Origin: Pseudomonadota bacterium
GTDB lineage: Bacteria; Pseudomonadota; Alphaproteobacteria; Rhodobacterales; Rhodobacteraceae
DNA: 64,000 nt
Assembly (NCBI GenBank): GCA_018240425.1
Contig: JAFEFU010000062.1
Coordinates: forward strand, 1 to 64,000
Direction of reading: 5' to 3'
Position 1 is the first letter of the stretch; the number at the start of each line of letters is the position of its first letter. A program made the translations under genes and the position numbers. Positions 45,191 to 53,654 of this stretch are shown in pieces. Below the pieces are notes generated by a model, which ran no database searches, was not told where the DNA came from, and saw only the letters and a list, made by a program, of their open reading frames with translations.

Positions 45191-45934
45191 TCAGCCGGCC
45201 GGAACCACCAGCCCGACGATCGGGCCCATCTGGAACCCGAAATCGTCGCGCCCGAGGTCCGGCGCATAGAGCCGCGAGATCGTCCCGTCCAGAAACAGCG
45301 CGTCCGGCGCCCCGAGGCCGTCGCGGAACAGCCGGGCGAAGGTGTCGAAGTTCACCGGATCGTTCGAAATCGCGAAATAGGCGGTCTTGCCGTCGGCCGA
45401 GACGCCCACGCCGTTGCGGATGTTGACTGCCTCGGAAAAGGGCGAGAACTTGGGGTGCAGCTTGCCGGCAATGACCAGCATCGGCCCGGACTGGGTGGCG
45501 AACTGGCACTCTGGCCGCTGCGCGTCGAAGGCCAGCGTTTCGGTCACCTGGAACCCGTCGCGGCGGATGCAGAAGACGCCGTTCGGCTGGAGGCCGAAGT
45601 TCCCCGGGCCCGCCCGCTTCTGCAGGTCGGCCATCTGGCGGCCCTTCTCGATGTAAAGCCCGACGGGCCTGCGGTCGGGATGATACATTCCGGCGTTCAT
45701 CGCGAAGGCAAGGCGGCGGCCCTCGCCGGCCAGGGCGGTGCTGACCGCGTCGAAGCTGCCGAGGACCGTGCCGTCCGGCCCGTTCAGGAACAGGCGCAGG
45801 TCGGCGCCGGCCGAGGCTTCGCAGACGCTGAAGTCGGCGCCGTCGAACTGCATCTCGCGGCACGAGTCGGCGCGCGCCGCCAGGGGCAGGCACAGCAGGC
45901 AGAGGGCAAGGGCCGCCTCAACCCAGGTGCGCAT
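45191..45934 (-). CDS. Phosphodiester glycosidase (NAGPA-like) secreted protein
   Basis: A 247-residue exported protein with a Sec signal ending LAARA near residue 21 and the NAGPA-type domain behind it. Characteristic segments are [22 protein letters not shown] near residue 75, [13 protein letters not shown] near residue 150, [17 protein letters not shown] near residue 175 and the terminal [15 protein letters not shown]. Such domains cleave sugar-phosphate diesters; the bacterial substrate is unknown. The start overlaps rbfA by 17 bases (an ATG at 45946 is the alternative). It is placed between rbfA and truB without obvious functional link to translation. Confidence 0.82.
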   Translation of the reverse strand: MRTWVEAALALCLLCLPLAARADSCREMQFDGADFSVCEASAGADLRLFLNGPDGTVLGSFDAVSTALAGEGRRLAFAMNAGMYHPDRRPVGLYIEKGRQMADLQKRAGPGNFGLQPNGVFCIRRDGFQVTETLAFDAQRPECQFATQSGPMLVIAGKLHPKFSPFSEAVNIRNGVGVSADGKTAYFAISNDPVNFDTFARLFRDGLGAPDALFLDGTISRLYAPDLGRDDFGFQMGPIVGLVVPAG

Positions 45935-46355
45935 CGTCGTCCGCATCGTCGTTTCCGTCGCCGCCCTTGACATCGCGCCGGACGCGCTCGTCGGCAAAAA
46001 GGCGGCGCGTCTCGTCCAGGCGGTCGAAGGTCTCGTCCAGCTGGAACCGCAGTTCGGGCGCGAACTTCAGGGTCATCGCCTTGGCCACCAGCCGGCGCAG
46101 TTCGCCCCGGTTGCGGCGCAGGGCCGCAAGCGCCGCCTCCGCCCCGGTGCCGCCGAGCGGCAGGACATAGGCCGTCGCCACCTTGAGGTCGGGCGAGGTG
46201 CGCACTTCCCCCACGGTGATCGAGAATCGCTGCAATTCGGGGTCGTGCACGTCACCGCGCGCCAGAACCCCGGCCAGCGTGTGGCGGATCAGTTCGCCCA
46301 CGCGAAGCTGGCGCTGCGACGGGCCCGGGCCCTGGGAAAAGCGGTTCTGTGCCAT
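45918..46355 (-). CDS. rbfA: 30S ribosome-binding factor A
   Basis: A 145-residue KH-like factor needed for 16S rRNA 5' maturation. Typical segments are [29 protein letters not shown] near residue 12 and [22 protein letters not shown] near residue 45, then [19 protein letters not shown]. The C-terminus is an Asp/Gly-rich tail. ATGs at 46373 and 46364 are also in frame; MAQNRF at 46355 fits family N-termini best. It is divergent from dapB over 96 bases. Confidence 0.92.
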   Translation of the reverse strand: MAQNRFSQGPGPSQRQLRVGELIRHTLAGVLARGDVHDPELQRFSITVGEVRTSPDLKVATAYVLPLGGTGAEAALAALRRNRGELRRLVAKAMTLKFAPELRFQLDETFDRLDETRRLFADERVRRDVKGGDGNDDADDDAHLG

Positions 46356-46451
46356 GCGCCCCATGTAGGCCAAGCCCGCGCCCCCCGCAACGGCCCTTTG
46401 CCAAGGCGCGGGCGGCGGGCTATGGAATGCCGGTCAGCAGGAGCGCGCGCC

Positions 46452-47270
46452 ATGAGCCAGACCCAAGATCTTCCAGGCATTGTCGTTACCGGCGCGTCGG
46501 GCCGCATGGGGCGGATGCTGGCCTCGATGATCCTCGGGTCGGATCGCGCCCGTCTGGCCGGGGCGGTCGAGCGCGCCGGCCACGCCTGGATCGGCCGGGA
46601 CGTGGGCGAGGCGATGGGGGGTGCCGCGGCCGGGGTGCGCGTCACCGACGATCCGCTCGAGGCCTTCGCGCGGGCGCAGGCGGTGATCGACTTCACCGCC
46701 CCCGCCGCCACCGTCGAGTTCGCGGCCCTGGCCGCGCAGGCCCGCGCCGTCCATGTGATCGGCACCACCGGGCTGGAAGCCGCGCACCTGGCCCGGATCG
46801 CCGCCGCCGCCCGCCATGCCGTCATCATCCGCGCCGGCAACATGAGCCTTGGCGTCAACCTCCTGGCGCGGCTGACCCGCAAGGTGGCCCAGGCGCTGGA
46901 TGCCGACTGGGACATCGAGATCGTCGAGGCCCATCACCGGATGAAGGTCGACGCCCCCTCGGGGACCGCGCTGATGCTGGGGCAGGCGGCGGCCGAGGGG
47001 CGCGGCGTTGCCCTGGACCAGCACAGGGACAGCGGCCGCGACGGGCTGACCGGGGCGCGGACGCGGGGTGACATCGGCTTTTCCTCGGTCAGGGGCGGCG
47101 ACATCGTCGGCGAGCATGACGTGATCTTCGCCGCCGATGGCGAGCGGATCGTTCTGCGCCACATCGCCACCGACCGGGCGATCTTCGCGCGCGGCGCGCT
47201 GCGGGCGGCGCTGTGGGGGCAGGCGCGAGAGCCGGGCGAATACGACATGGCCGACGTTCTGGGGCTCTGA
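46452..47270 (+). CDS. dapB: 4-hydroxy-tetrahydrodipicolinate reductase
   Basis: A 272-residue NAD(P)H reductase of lysine/diaminopimelate synthesis. The nucleotide loop [12 protein letters not shown] is at residues 12-23, [17 protein letters not shown] near residue 78, the catalytic pair in [21 protein letters not shown] near residues 155-175, and the substrate-binding [19 protein letters not shown] near residue 200. The start at 46452 is the ATG next to the family N-terminus. It is convergent with the DUF1674 gene, 15 bases away. Confidence 0.95.
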   Translation: MSQTQDLPGIVVTGASGRMGRMLASMILGSDRARLAGAVERAGHAWIGRDVGEAMGGAAAGVRVTDDPLEAFARAQAVIDFTAPAATVEFAALAAQARAVHVIGTTGLEAAHLARIAAAARHAVIIRAGNMSLGVNLLARLTRKVAQALDADWDIEIVEAHHRMKVDAPSGTALMLGQAAAEGRGVALDQHRDSGRDGLTGARTRGDIGFSSVRGGDIVGEHDVIFAADGERIVLRHIATDRAIFARGALRAALWGQAREPGEYDMADVLGL

Positions 47271-47285
47271 CCGCCTCGAGCCCGG

Positions 47286-47462
47286 TCAGAAATCGACCGC
47301 GATCCCCTTCTTCTCCCAGTCGCCGAACCGCACCGGATCGGGACCATCGCGCCCGCCCAGTTCCGGCGGCAGGGGCGGGGCGGCCTTGCGGCGACGCTCC
47401 TCGGCCTCGGCCAGGGCGCGGCGGGCGGCGGGGGAAAGCGGGTTCTGGCGGGCTTCGTCCAA
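47286..47462 (-). CDS. DUF1674 (SDHAF4-like) small protein, TTG start
   Basis: A 58-residue protein of the DUF1674 family, related to the eukaryotic succinate dehydrogenase assembly factor SDHAF4. The core reads LSPAARRALAEAEERR and ends with the conserved ELGGRDGPDPVRFGDWEKKGIAVDF. No ATG or GTG precedes the domain in frame. A TTG at 47460-47462 with GAGG five bases upstream gives the normal family length, and a CTG at 47487 is the other option. It is convergent with dapB and divergent from the RsmB-like gene. Confidence 0.78.
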   Translation of the reverse strand: MDEARQNPLSPAARRALAEAEERRRKAAPPLPPELGGRDGPDPVRFGDWEKKGIAVDF

Positions 47463-47543
47463 CGCGACCTCGGGCTTTGCTTGTGCGGGCGACAGCCCTG
47501 ATATAGGCCGCGCCCAGCCGGGGGCAAGCGGACAGGTGGCGCG

Positions 47544-48827
47544 ATGGAATCGGGAACCGGGGCAAGGATGGCCGCCGCCCTCATGGTCGAAGGGGTCGTC
47601 GCGCGGCGCCTGTCCCTTGCCGACCAGTCGGGCGAGGGGGCGATGGCGGGCCTTTCGCCGGCGGACCGGGCGCGGGCCCAGAGGCTGGCGCTGGCGACGC
47701 TGCGCCGCCTCGACGCCGCCGACCTCATCCTGAAGTCGTTCCTGCGCAAGGAGCCGCCGGCCTTCATCCATGCCCTGTTGCGGCTTGCCGTCACCGAGAT
47801 GCTGGCCGAAGGGGCGCCGGCCCATGCCGTCGTCCATGACGCCGTGACGATCGCGCGCGGGGCGGGCCAGCGGACCGAGGCTTTTGCCGGACTGGTCAAC
47901 GCGGTCCTGAGGCGGGCGGCCGAGACCGACCCGGCGCGGTTCGCCGCCCTGCCGCCGCAGGCGCTGCCGGGCTGGCTGCGCGGGCGGCTGATGTCGGCCT
48001 GGGGCAAGGCCGCCACCCTAGCGATCGAGGCCGCCCACGTCAGGGGAGCCGCCCTCGACCTGACGCCGCGCGATGGCGATGCGGAGGGTCTTGCGGCGCG
48101 GCTCGGCGGGGCTGCCCTGCCGACGGGATCGGTGCGCCTCGCGGGCTTTCCGCCGCTGGCCGAGCTGCCGGGCTATGCCGAGGGCGACTGGTGGGTGCAG
48201 GATGCCGCCGCCGCGCTGGCCGCCCGGGCGCTGGCGCCCCGGCCGGGCGAGCGGGTGCTTGACCTTTGTGCGGCGCCGGGGGGCAAGACCCTGCAGCTGG
48301 CCGCGGCGGGTGCCGATGTCACTGCGCTGGACATTTCGGCGCAGCGCATGGCGCGGGTCGGGGAAAACCTGAAGCGCTGCCGCCTGAGCGCCCGCACCAT
48401 CGTCGCCGATGCGCTGGACTGGCAGCCGGACCATCCGTTCGACGCGATCCTTCTTGATGCGCCGTGCTCGGCCACCGGCACCATCCGCCGCCATCCCGAC
48501 CTGCCCTTCGTGCGCGATGCGGGCGGGTTGAAGGACATCTTCGCCCTGCAATCGGCCCTGATCGACCGCGCGGTCGCCCTGCTGAGGCCGGGCGGCCGGC
48601 TGGTCTATGCCACCTGCTCGCTTCTGCCCGAGGAAGGCGAGCGCCAGATGGGCGCGGCGCTGACCCGGCACGAGGTGCTGGAGGCCGACCCTGCGGCGAT
48701 GTCGCTTCCCGGGCTGGAGCCGGGCTGGATCGGAGCGGAGGGCGGCCTTCGGCTGCGCCCCGACCATTGGCCTGACCGCGGCGGAATGGACGGATTCTTC
48801 ATCGCCGTGCTGCGCCGGCGGGCTTAA
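47544..48827 (+). CDS. RsmB/NOP family rRNA (cytosine-C5) methyltransferase
   Basis: A 427-residue protein with an N-terminal NusB-like helical domain (about 10-140) and a C-terminal Nop2/RsmB methyltransferase. The SAM loop is VLDLCAAPGGKTLQLAAAGA near residue 235. The two active cysteines are in LLDAPCSATGTIRRHPD near residue 310 and VYATCSLLPEEGE near residue 355. E. coli RsmB methylates C967 of 16S rRNA; the N-terminal NusB fold makes this the closest match. Its stop overlaps the stop of the convergent permease gene. Confidence 0.9.
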   Translation: MESGTGARMAAALMVEGVVARRLSLADQSGEGAMAGLSPADRARAQRLALATLRRLDAADLILKSFLRKEPPAFIHALLRLAVTEMLAEGAPAHAVVHDAVTIARGAGQRTEAFAGLVNAVLRRAAETDPARFAALPPQALPGWLRGRLMSAWGKAATLAIEAAHVRGAALDLTPRDGDAEGLAARLGGAALPTGSVRLAGFPPLAELPGYAEGDWWVQDAAAALAARALAPRPGERVLDLCAAPGGKTLQLAAAGADVTALDISAQRMARVGENLKRCRLSARTIVADALDWQPDHPFDAILLDAPCSATGTIRRHPDLPFVRDAGGLKDIFALQSALIDRAVALLRPGGRLVYATCSLLPEEGERQMGAALTRHEVLEADPAAMSLPGLEPGWIGAEGGLRLRPDHWPDRGGMDGFFIAVLRRRA

Positions 48828-49645
48828 TGCGCGAACCAGCTGCGCGACACATGCTTGCGGCTGAAGAATTCGCCCATCATCCCCAGGACGAACAGCGCGA
48901 ATGACACTTCGTAGACATAGGCCACGTCCGAATTGCGCGGCATGTAGTTCAGGAAAACCGCGCCGCGCATCTGGTCGATGATGTGGAAGAGCGGGTTCCA
49001 GTCGAAGAACTTCAGAAGCGAGAAGCTGAGCGCATTGCCCACCACCATCTTGCCCGAGGCGAAGATGTTCACCCGCGCCACGATCAGCATCATGATCGGC
49101 GCGAGCTTCGGCGCCCAGGGCTTGATCGCCATCAGCACAAGGCCGGTCGCGATGCCGAACACCCAGGCCGACAGCATCATGAACAGCGCATAGCTGGGGC
49201 TGGCGATTTCCAGCGGCTTGAAGGCGACGTGGTAGACGAACAGGATGACGATGACCGAAAACATCTGGATGTAGAGCGCGCTGAGCGCCGACGAGGCGAT
49301 CGCGACGATCGTGTTCATCGGCGCGTGCAGCATCATCGCCGAGGTCGGGCCCTCGGCCCCGTAGACCGCGCGCATGGTCTTGTTGAAGGTCATGTAGGAC
49401 GTGACGCCGGTCATCAGGAACATCACGAAGTCGCCGCGGAACTGGTTCGACTTCATCCCCATGATGGTCATGGTCACATAGAGCGTCAGGATGAACAGGG
49501 CGATGAACACCACGTTCATCATCAGGCCGAACAGCGCGTTCGACTGCGCCCCGCGCGCCGAGCGCACCGTCGCGTGATAGGTCACTTCGCACATTTCAAG
49601 CGCCGCGGTCAGCCGCGTCCGCCGCCTTTTCTCGATCCTGAACAT
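48824..49645 (-). CDS. ABC-2 polysaccharide export permease (KpsM/Wzm type)
   Basis: A 273-residue inner-membrane protein of the ABC-2 group that exports capsule or O-antigen glycans. About six hydrophobic segments are seen (starting about residues 40, 75, 115, 145, 175, 245), with ALFGLMMNVVFIALFILTLY as the first and the late WNPLFHIIDQMRG typical of KpsM/RbcA-type permeases. No KpsT-like ATPase or KpsE-like periplasmic partner lies in the window, so the rest of the exporter must be encoded elsewhere. Stops overlap with the upstream methyltransferase. It is divergent from cysQ by about 104 bases. Confidence 0.86.
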   Translation of the reverse strand: MFRIEKRRRTRLTAALEMCEVTYHATVRSARGAQSNALFGLMMNVVFIALFILTLYVTMTIMGMKSNQFRGDFVMFLMTGVTSYMTFNKTMRAVYGAEGPTSAMMLHAPMNTIVAIASSALSALYIQMFSVIVILFVYHVAFKPLEIASPSYALFMMLSAWVFGIATGLVLMAIKPWAPKLAPIMMLIVARVNIFASGKMVVGNALSFSLLKFFDWNPLFHIIDQMRGAVFLNYMPRNSDVAYVYEVSFALFVLGMMGEFFSRKHVSRSWFAH

Positions 49646-49749
49646 GCCCGGCCCGTGGTTCGCGACACCATTGTAATTGCGGCAGTCTTGCCTTTTCCTT
49701 GCTACCTATCACAAGGTTGCCCGGTCAGGGGGCGAAATCTGGCCGAAAG

Positions 49750-50556
49750 ATGGGGGAAGTCGTGGATTTTGAGCATCTGATGCAGGTGATGCGCTGGCTG
49801 GCACTGTCTGCGGGCGAGCGGATCATGGAAATCTACGATGCCGCCGATTTCGAGGTGCGTGCCAAGTCGGACGCCAGCCCGGTCACCGCAGCCGACGAGG
49901 CGGCCGATGCGCTGATCGCCGAAGGGCTGGCCGAGGCATTCCCCGGCCTTCCCATCGTCACCGAGGAGCAGGCCGACAGCCACGCCCAGGCGGTCTCGAC
50001 CTTCCTGATCGTCGATCCCCTGGACGGGACCAAGGAATTCGTGCAGCGGCGCGGCGACTTCACCGTCAACATCGCCTATGTCGAAGACGGCGTGCCCCTG
50101 CGCGGCGTCGTCTATGCGCCGGCCAAGGGCCGTCTGTTCTATACGCTGGCGGACGGTCGTTCGGTCGAGGAAACCGGCCCGTTCGACAAGGACCATCCCG
50201 GCGCGCTGCGCCACCTGTCGGTCTCGGTTCCCGACAACCGGGCGCTGATGGTGGTGGCGTCGAAGTCCCACCGCGATCAGGCGACCGACGACTACATCTC
50301 GCAATATGCCGTGGCCGACATGACCAGTGCCGGATCGTCGCTGAAGTTCTGCCTGGTGGCGGCGGGCGAGGCCGACCTTTACCCGCGCGTTGGCCGGACG
50401 ATGGAGTGGGACACGGCGGCGGGTGACGCGGTCCTGCGCGGCGCGGGCGGCGAGATGGTCCGTTTCGACGATCACTCACCCTTCGCCTACGGCAAGCCCG
50501 GCTTCGAGAACCCCTTCTTCATCGCCTACGCCCCGGGCGTCCTTCTGGTGAAATAG
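49750..50556 (+). CDS. cysQ: 3'(2'),5'-bisphosphate nucleotidase
   Basis: A 268-residue inositol-monophosphatase-fold enzyme that hydrolyses PAP (and PAPS) to AMP, preventing inhibition of sulfotransferases. Metal motifs are present: IVTEEQADS (about 69-77) and VDPLDGTKEFVQRRGDFTVNIA (about 88-109), with WDTAAGDAVLRGAGG near residue 220. The start may instead be GTG 49762, which has GGGGGA four bases upstream. It is the first gene of the glycan locus and the stop shares one base with kdsB. A sulfotransferase-like gene ends the same locus. Confidence 0.9.
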   Translation: MGEVVDFEHLMQVMRWLALSAGERIMEIYDAADFEVRAKSDASPVTAADEAADALIAEGLAEAFPGLPIVTEEQADSHAQAVSTFLIVDPLDGTKEFVQRRGDFTVNIAYVEDGVPLRGVVYAPAKGRLFYTLADGRSVEETGPFDKDHPGALRHLSVSVPDNRALMVVASKSHRDQATDDYISQYAVADMTSAGSSLKFCLVAAGEADLYPRVGRTMEWDTAAGDAVLRGAGGEMVRFDDHSPFAYGKPGFENPFFIAYAPGVLLVK

Positions 50557-51356
50557 TGTCTGTCCTGATCGTCATTCCCGCCCGCTATGCCTCGACCCGC
50601 TATCCGGGCAAGCCGCTGGTCGAACTGAAGGGCGCCGGCGGGCAGCCGCGCAGCCTGATCCGCCGCAGCTGGGAGGCGGCGATGCAGGTCAGGGACGCCG
50701 ACCGCGTGGTCGTCGCCACCGACGACGAACGCATCCGTCGCCATGCCGAAGGGTTCGGCGCCGAGGTGGTGATGACCTCGGAAGCCTGCCAGAATGGCAC
50801 CGAGCGCTGCGCCGAGGCGCAGGCGGTGCTGGGGTGGGCCCATGAGGTCGTGGTCAACCTGCAGGGCGACGCGCCGCTGACCCCCGCCTGGTTCGTCGAG
50901 GATCTGGTGGCCGGGCTGCGCGCCCATCCCGACGCCGAAGTGGCCACCCCGGTCCTGCGCTGCGACGGCCGGGCGCTGAACGGTTTTCTCGACGACCGCC
51001 GCAACGGCCGGGTCGGCGGGACCACCGCGGTCTTTGGCGAGGGTGGGCGGGCGCTCTACTTTTCCAAGGAAGTGATTCCCTATACCGGACGCCCCTATGC
51101 CGACGGCGAAATCACGCCGGTCTTTCATCACGTCGGCGTCTATGCCTATCGGCCAGAGGCGCTGAAATCCTACGCATCCTGGCCGGTGGGCCCGCTGGAG
51201 ACGCTGGAGGGGCTGGAGCAGCTGCGCTTCCTGGAGCGCGGACGGCAGGTCCTGTGTGTCGTGGTCGAGGCGCGCGGCCGGCAGTTCTGGGAGTTGAACA
51301 ACCCCTCCGACGTCGCCCGGATCGAGGCGATGATGGCGGACATGGGGATGGCATGA
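50556..51356 (+). CDS. kdsB: Divergent 3-deoxy-manno-octulosonate cytidylyltransferase
   Basis: A 266-residue CMP-sugar synthetase of the KdsB family, which activates Kdo with CTP. IPARYASTRYPGKPL opens the protein; YFSKEVIPY (about residues 169-177) and LETLEGLEQLRFLERG (about residue 225) are typical. Two usual motifs are altered: QGDEP is QGDAP (A106) and GTDR is GTER (residues 81-84), and the region before residue 35 carries a short insertion. It may serve the capsule or use a related sugar. GTG start overlaps the cysQ stop by one base; stop overlaps the next gene by four. Confidence 0.85.
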   Translation: MSVLIVIPARYASTRYPGKPLVELKGAGGQPRSLIRRSWEAAMQVRDADRVVVATDDERIRRHAEGFGAEVVMTSEACQNGTERCAEAQAVLGWAHEVVVNLQGDAPLTPAWFVEDLVAGLRAHPDAEVATPVLRCDGRALNGFLDDRRNGRVGGTTAVFGEGGRALYFSKEVIPYTGRPYADGEITPVFHHVGVYAYRPEALKSYASWPVGPLETLEGLEQLRFLERGRQVLCVVVEARGRQFWELNNPSDVARIEAMMADMGMA

Positions 51357-52576
51357 CCGCCGCCCCGGCGGTCAGCGTGATCGTCGTGTCGCGCCGCCGG
51401 CCCGGCCCCCTGCGCCGCTGCCTGCTGGGGTTGATGCAACTGGACTACCCCGCCTGCGAGGTCATCGTCGCGGCCGATCCCCCGGGACTGGCGGTGGCGC
51501 GCGGCTTTCCGGTCCGCACCGTCGCCTTCGACCTGGCCAACATCTCGGCCGCCCGCAACGCGGGGATCTGCGCCGCCGCCGGCGAGGTGGTGGCCTTCAT
51601 CGACGATGATGCGGTGCCCGAGCCGCAATGGCTGTGCCACCTCGCGCGGCCCTTCGCCGACCCGCTGGTCGCGGCGGCGGGCGGGTTCGTGCTGGGGACC
51701 AACGGAATTTCCCTGCAATGGGCCGGCGGAACCGTTGACCGGCTGCTTGTCCCCGGCCTGCTTGCCCTGCCGGACGACGCCCCCAGCCTGCACCGGGCCA
51801 GCCCCGGAAAGGCGATCGAAATCAAGGGCGTGAACTGCGCCTATCGCCGGTCCCTGCTGCTCGGGATGGGCGGTTTTGACCCGGAGTTGCGCTATTATCT
51901 CGACGAAACCGAACTGAACCTGCGGCTTGCGGCGCTGGGTGCGGTGACGGCCATCGTCCCCGAGGCGCGGGTGCACCACCTGAAGGCCCCAAGCGACCTG
52001 CGCCACGGCGACCGGACCCCGCTCGACCTGGCGATGATCGGCGCCAGCACCACCATCACCCTGCGCCGCCACGGCGCCACCCCTGCCGAGGTCGCGCACG
52101 CCGGAAACCAGTTTGCGAGCGAGCAGGAAGCAAGGCTTGCCGGCCTTGTCGCGGCGCGCAGGCTGACGCGGGCCGAGGCGGACCGGCTGATGGCGACCTT
52201 GCGGTCGGGGCTGGCCGAGGGTGCGGCGCGCGCCCTGGCGGCGCTTGCGCCGCTGCGCCCGGAGACCGCCGCCTTCATGCCCCTTCCCGCAAGGACCGCC
52301 GGAACCGTGGTGCTGGCCGGCCGCCCCTGGCAGCGGGCGCGGCTGAGCCGTGAAGCGGCCCGGCGGGCCGCAGCGGGCCAGGTCGTCCGTCTGTTCCTGT
52401 TCGGCCCTACCGCCCTTTTCCACCGCCGCCGGTTCACCGACGAAGGGTTCTGGCTTCACACCGGCGGGCTGTTCGGCAAGTCCGACCGCGCCGACCCCTG
52501 GTTCCGGTTTTGGCGGTTCTCCGCCCGCCTGCGCCGCGAGTCGGCAAGATTCAGCACCGGCTACGGGAATTCCTGA
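51353..52576 (+). CDS. Family 2 glycosyltransferase
   Basis: A 407-residue GT-A glycosyltransferase. The N-terminal domain starts VSVIVVSRRRPGPLRRCLLGLMQL, with the nucleotide-sugar DxD-like motif VVAFIDDDAVPEPQW near residue 82 and the acceptor-side acid in YYLDETELNLRL near residue 182. Residues 225-407 form a helical, Arg/Ala-rich extension with no membrane segment and no recognised domain. The start is ATG 51353 at a four-base overlap with kdsB. The donor and acceptor sugars cannot be read. Confidence 0.85.
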   Translation: MTAAPAVSVIVVSRRRPGPLRRCLLGLMQLDYPACEVIVAADPPGLAVARGFPVRTVAFDLANISAARNAGICAAAGEVVAFIDDDAVPEPQWLCHLARPFADPLVAAAGGFVLGTNGISLQWAGGTVDRLLVPGLLALPDDAPSLHRASPGKAIEIKGVNCAYRRSLLLGMGGFDPELRYYLDETELNLRLAALGAVTAIVPEARVHHLKAPSDLRHGDRTPLDLAMIGASTTITLRRHGATPAEVAHAGNQFASEQEARLAGLVAARRLTRAEADRLMATLRSGLAEGAARALAALAPLRPETAAFMPLPARTAGTVVLAGRPWQRARLSREAARRAAAGQVVRLFLFGPTALFHRRRFTDEGFWLHTGGLFGKSDRADPWFRFWRFSARLRRESARFSTGYGNS

Positions 52577-52678
52577 CTCCACGGTTTCCACAAGATCAAC
52601 TAAAATGGCAGGGAGTGAGCATTCCGGCGCGAAATTCCCCCTGCGCCGGAGGTGGCAAGCCTTATGTTGGTCCGGCCC

Positions 52679-52707
52679 TTGTTGGCCTTTCTGCAAGGGC
52701 GTAGAAG
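52679..52707 (+). promoter_or_regulatory. Candidate promoter of galU
   Basis: TTGTTG, a 17-base spacer and TAGAAG (52702-52707) end 47 bases before the galU ATG in the 178-base gap 52577-52754. Both hexamers are imperfect. The gap shows nothing else, and it is the only sizeable one inside the glycan locus, so an internal promoter here is reasonable. Confidence 0.3.
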
Positions 52708-52754
52708 CGAAAAAACCCTGTCCTGCAAGGGACTGAACTAACCAAGGTGCCTGA

Positions 52755-53648
52755 ATGACACGCAAGGTCTCGAAAGCGATTTTCCCGGTAGCGGGGCTCG
52801 GAACCCGTTTCCTGCCCGCGACCAAGTCGATTCCGAAGGAAATCATGACGCTCGTCGACCGCCCGCTGATCCAGTATGCGATCGACGAGGCGCGGGCGGC
52901 CGGAATCGAGGAATTCATCTTCGTCACCTCGCGCGGCAAGGGCGCGCTCGAGGATTACTTCGACCATGCGCACGAGCTGGAGGCGAACCTGACCCGGGCC
53001 GGCAAGAAGGATCTTCTGGCCGTGCTTCAGGCGACCAACATGGATTCGGGCGCGATCGCCTATGTCCGCCAGCACAAGGCCCTTGGTCTTGGCCATGCGG
53101 TCTGGTGCGCCAGCCGCCTGATCGGCGACGAACCCTTTGCCGTTCTCTTGCCCGACGACGTCATCGCCGCCGAAAAGCCCTGCCTGCAACAGATGGTCGA
53201 GGCCTATGCCGAAACCGGCGGCAACATGGTCGCTGCGATGGAAGTTCCGGCGGAAAAGGCCTCGTCCTACGGCGTGCTCGACATCCGCGAGGACATGGGG
53301 GCGCTGGTCTCGGTCAAGGGCATGGTGGAAAAGCCCAAGGCCAGCGAGGCGCCGTCGAACCTGGCGGTCATCGGCCGCTACATCCTGTCGTCGGGCGTGC
53401 TGCGCAACCTCGAGGCCAAGCAGCAGGGCGCCGGCGGCGAGATCCAGCTGACCGACGCGATCGCCAAGGAAATCGCCACCTCGGACAATGTCTATGGCTA
53501 TCGCTTCCGCGGCCAGCGTTTCGACTGCGGATCGAAGGCGGGTTTCCTGCAGGCGACGGTGGCCTTCGGCCTGGCGCGCCCCGAGTTGCGCGATGAGTTC
53601 CAGCAGTTCCTGGAAGAAATGACCACGATGCGCAAGGCGGCCGAGTAG
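52755..53648 (+). CDS. galU: UTP-glucose-1-phosphate uridylyltransferase
   Basis: A 297-residue enzyme making UDP-glucose. The signature AGLGTRFLPATKSIPKEIM is at the N-terminus, followed by RPLIQYAIDEARAAGIEEFIFVTSRGK near residue 40, PFAVLLPDDVI near residue 125 and VEKPKASEAPSNLAVIGRYIL near residue 195. Length is normal for the prokaryotic type. galE follows after six bases, so the two supply UDP-glucose and UDP-galactose to the glycosyltransferases around them. Confidence 0.95.
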   Translation: MTRKVSKAIFPVAGLGTRFLPATKSIPKEIMTLVDRPLIQYAIDEARAAGIEEFIFVTSRGKGALEDYFDHAHELEANLTRAGKKDLLAVLQATNMDSGAIAYVRQHKALGLGHAVWCASRLIGDEPFAVLLPDDVIAAEKPCLQQMVEAYAETGGNMVAAMEVPAEKASSYGVLDIREDMGALVSVKGMVEKPKASEAPSNLAVIGRYILSSGVLRNLEAKQQGAGGEIQLTDAIAKEIATSDNVYGYRFRGQRFDCGSKAGFLQATVAFGLARPELRDEFQQFLEEMTTMRKAAE

Positions 53649-53654
53649 GGCCGC

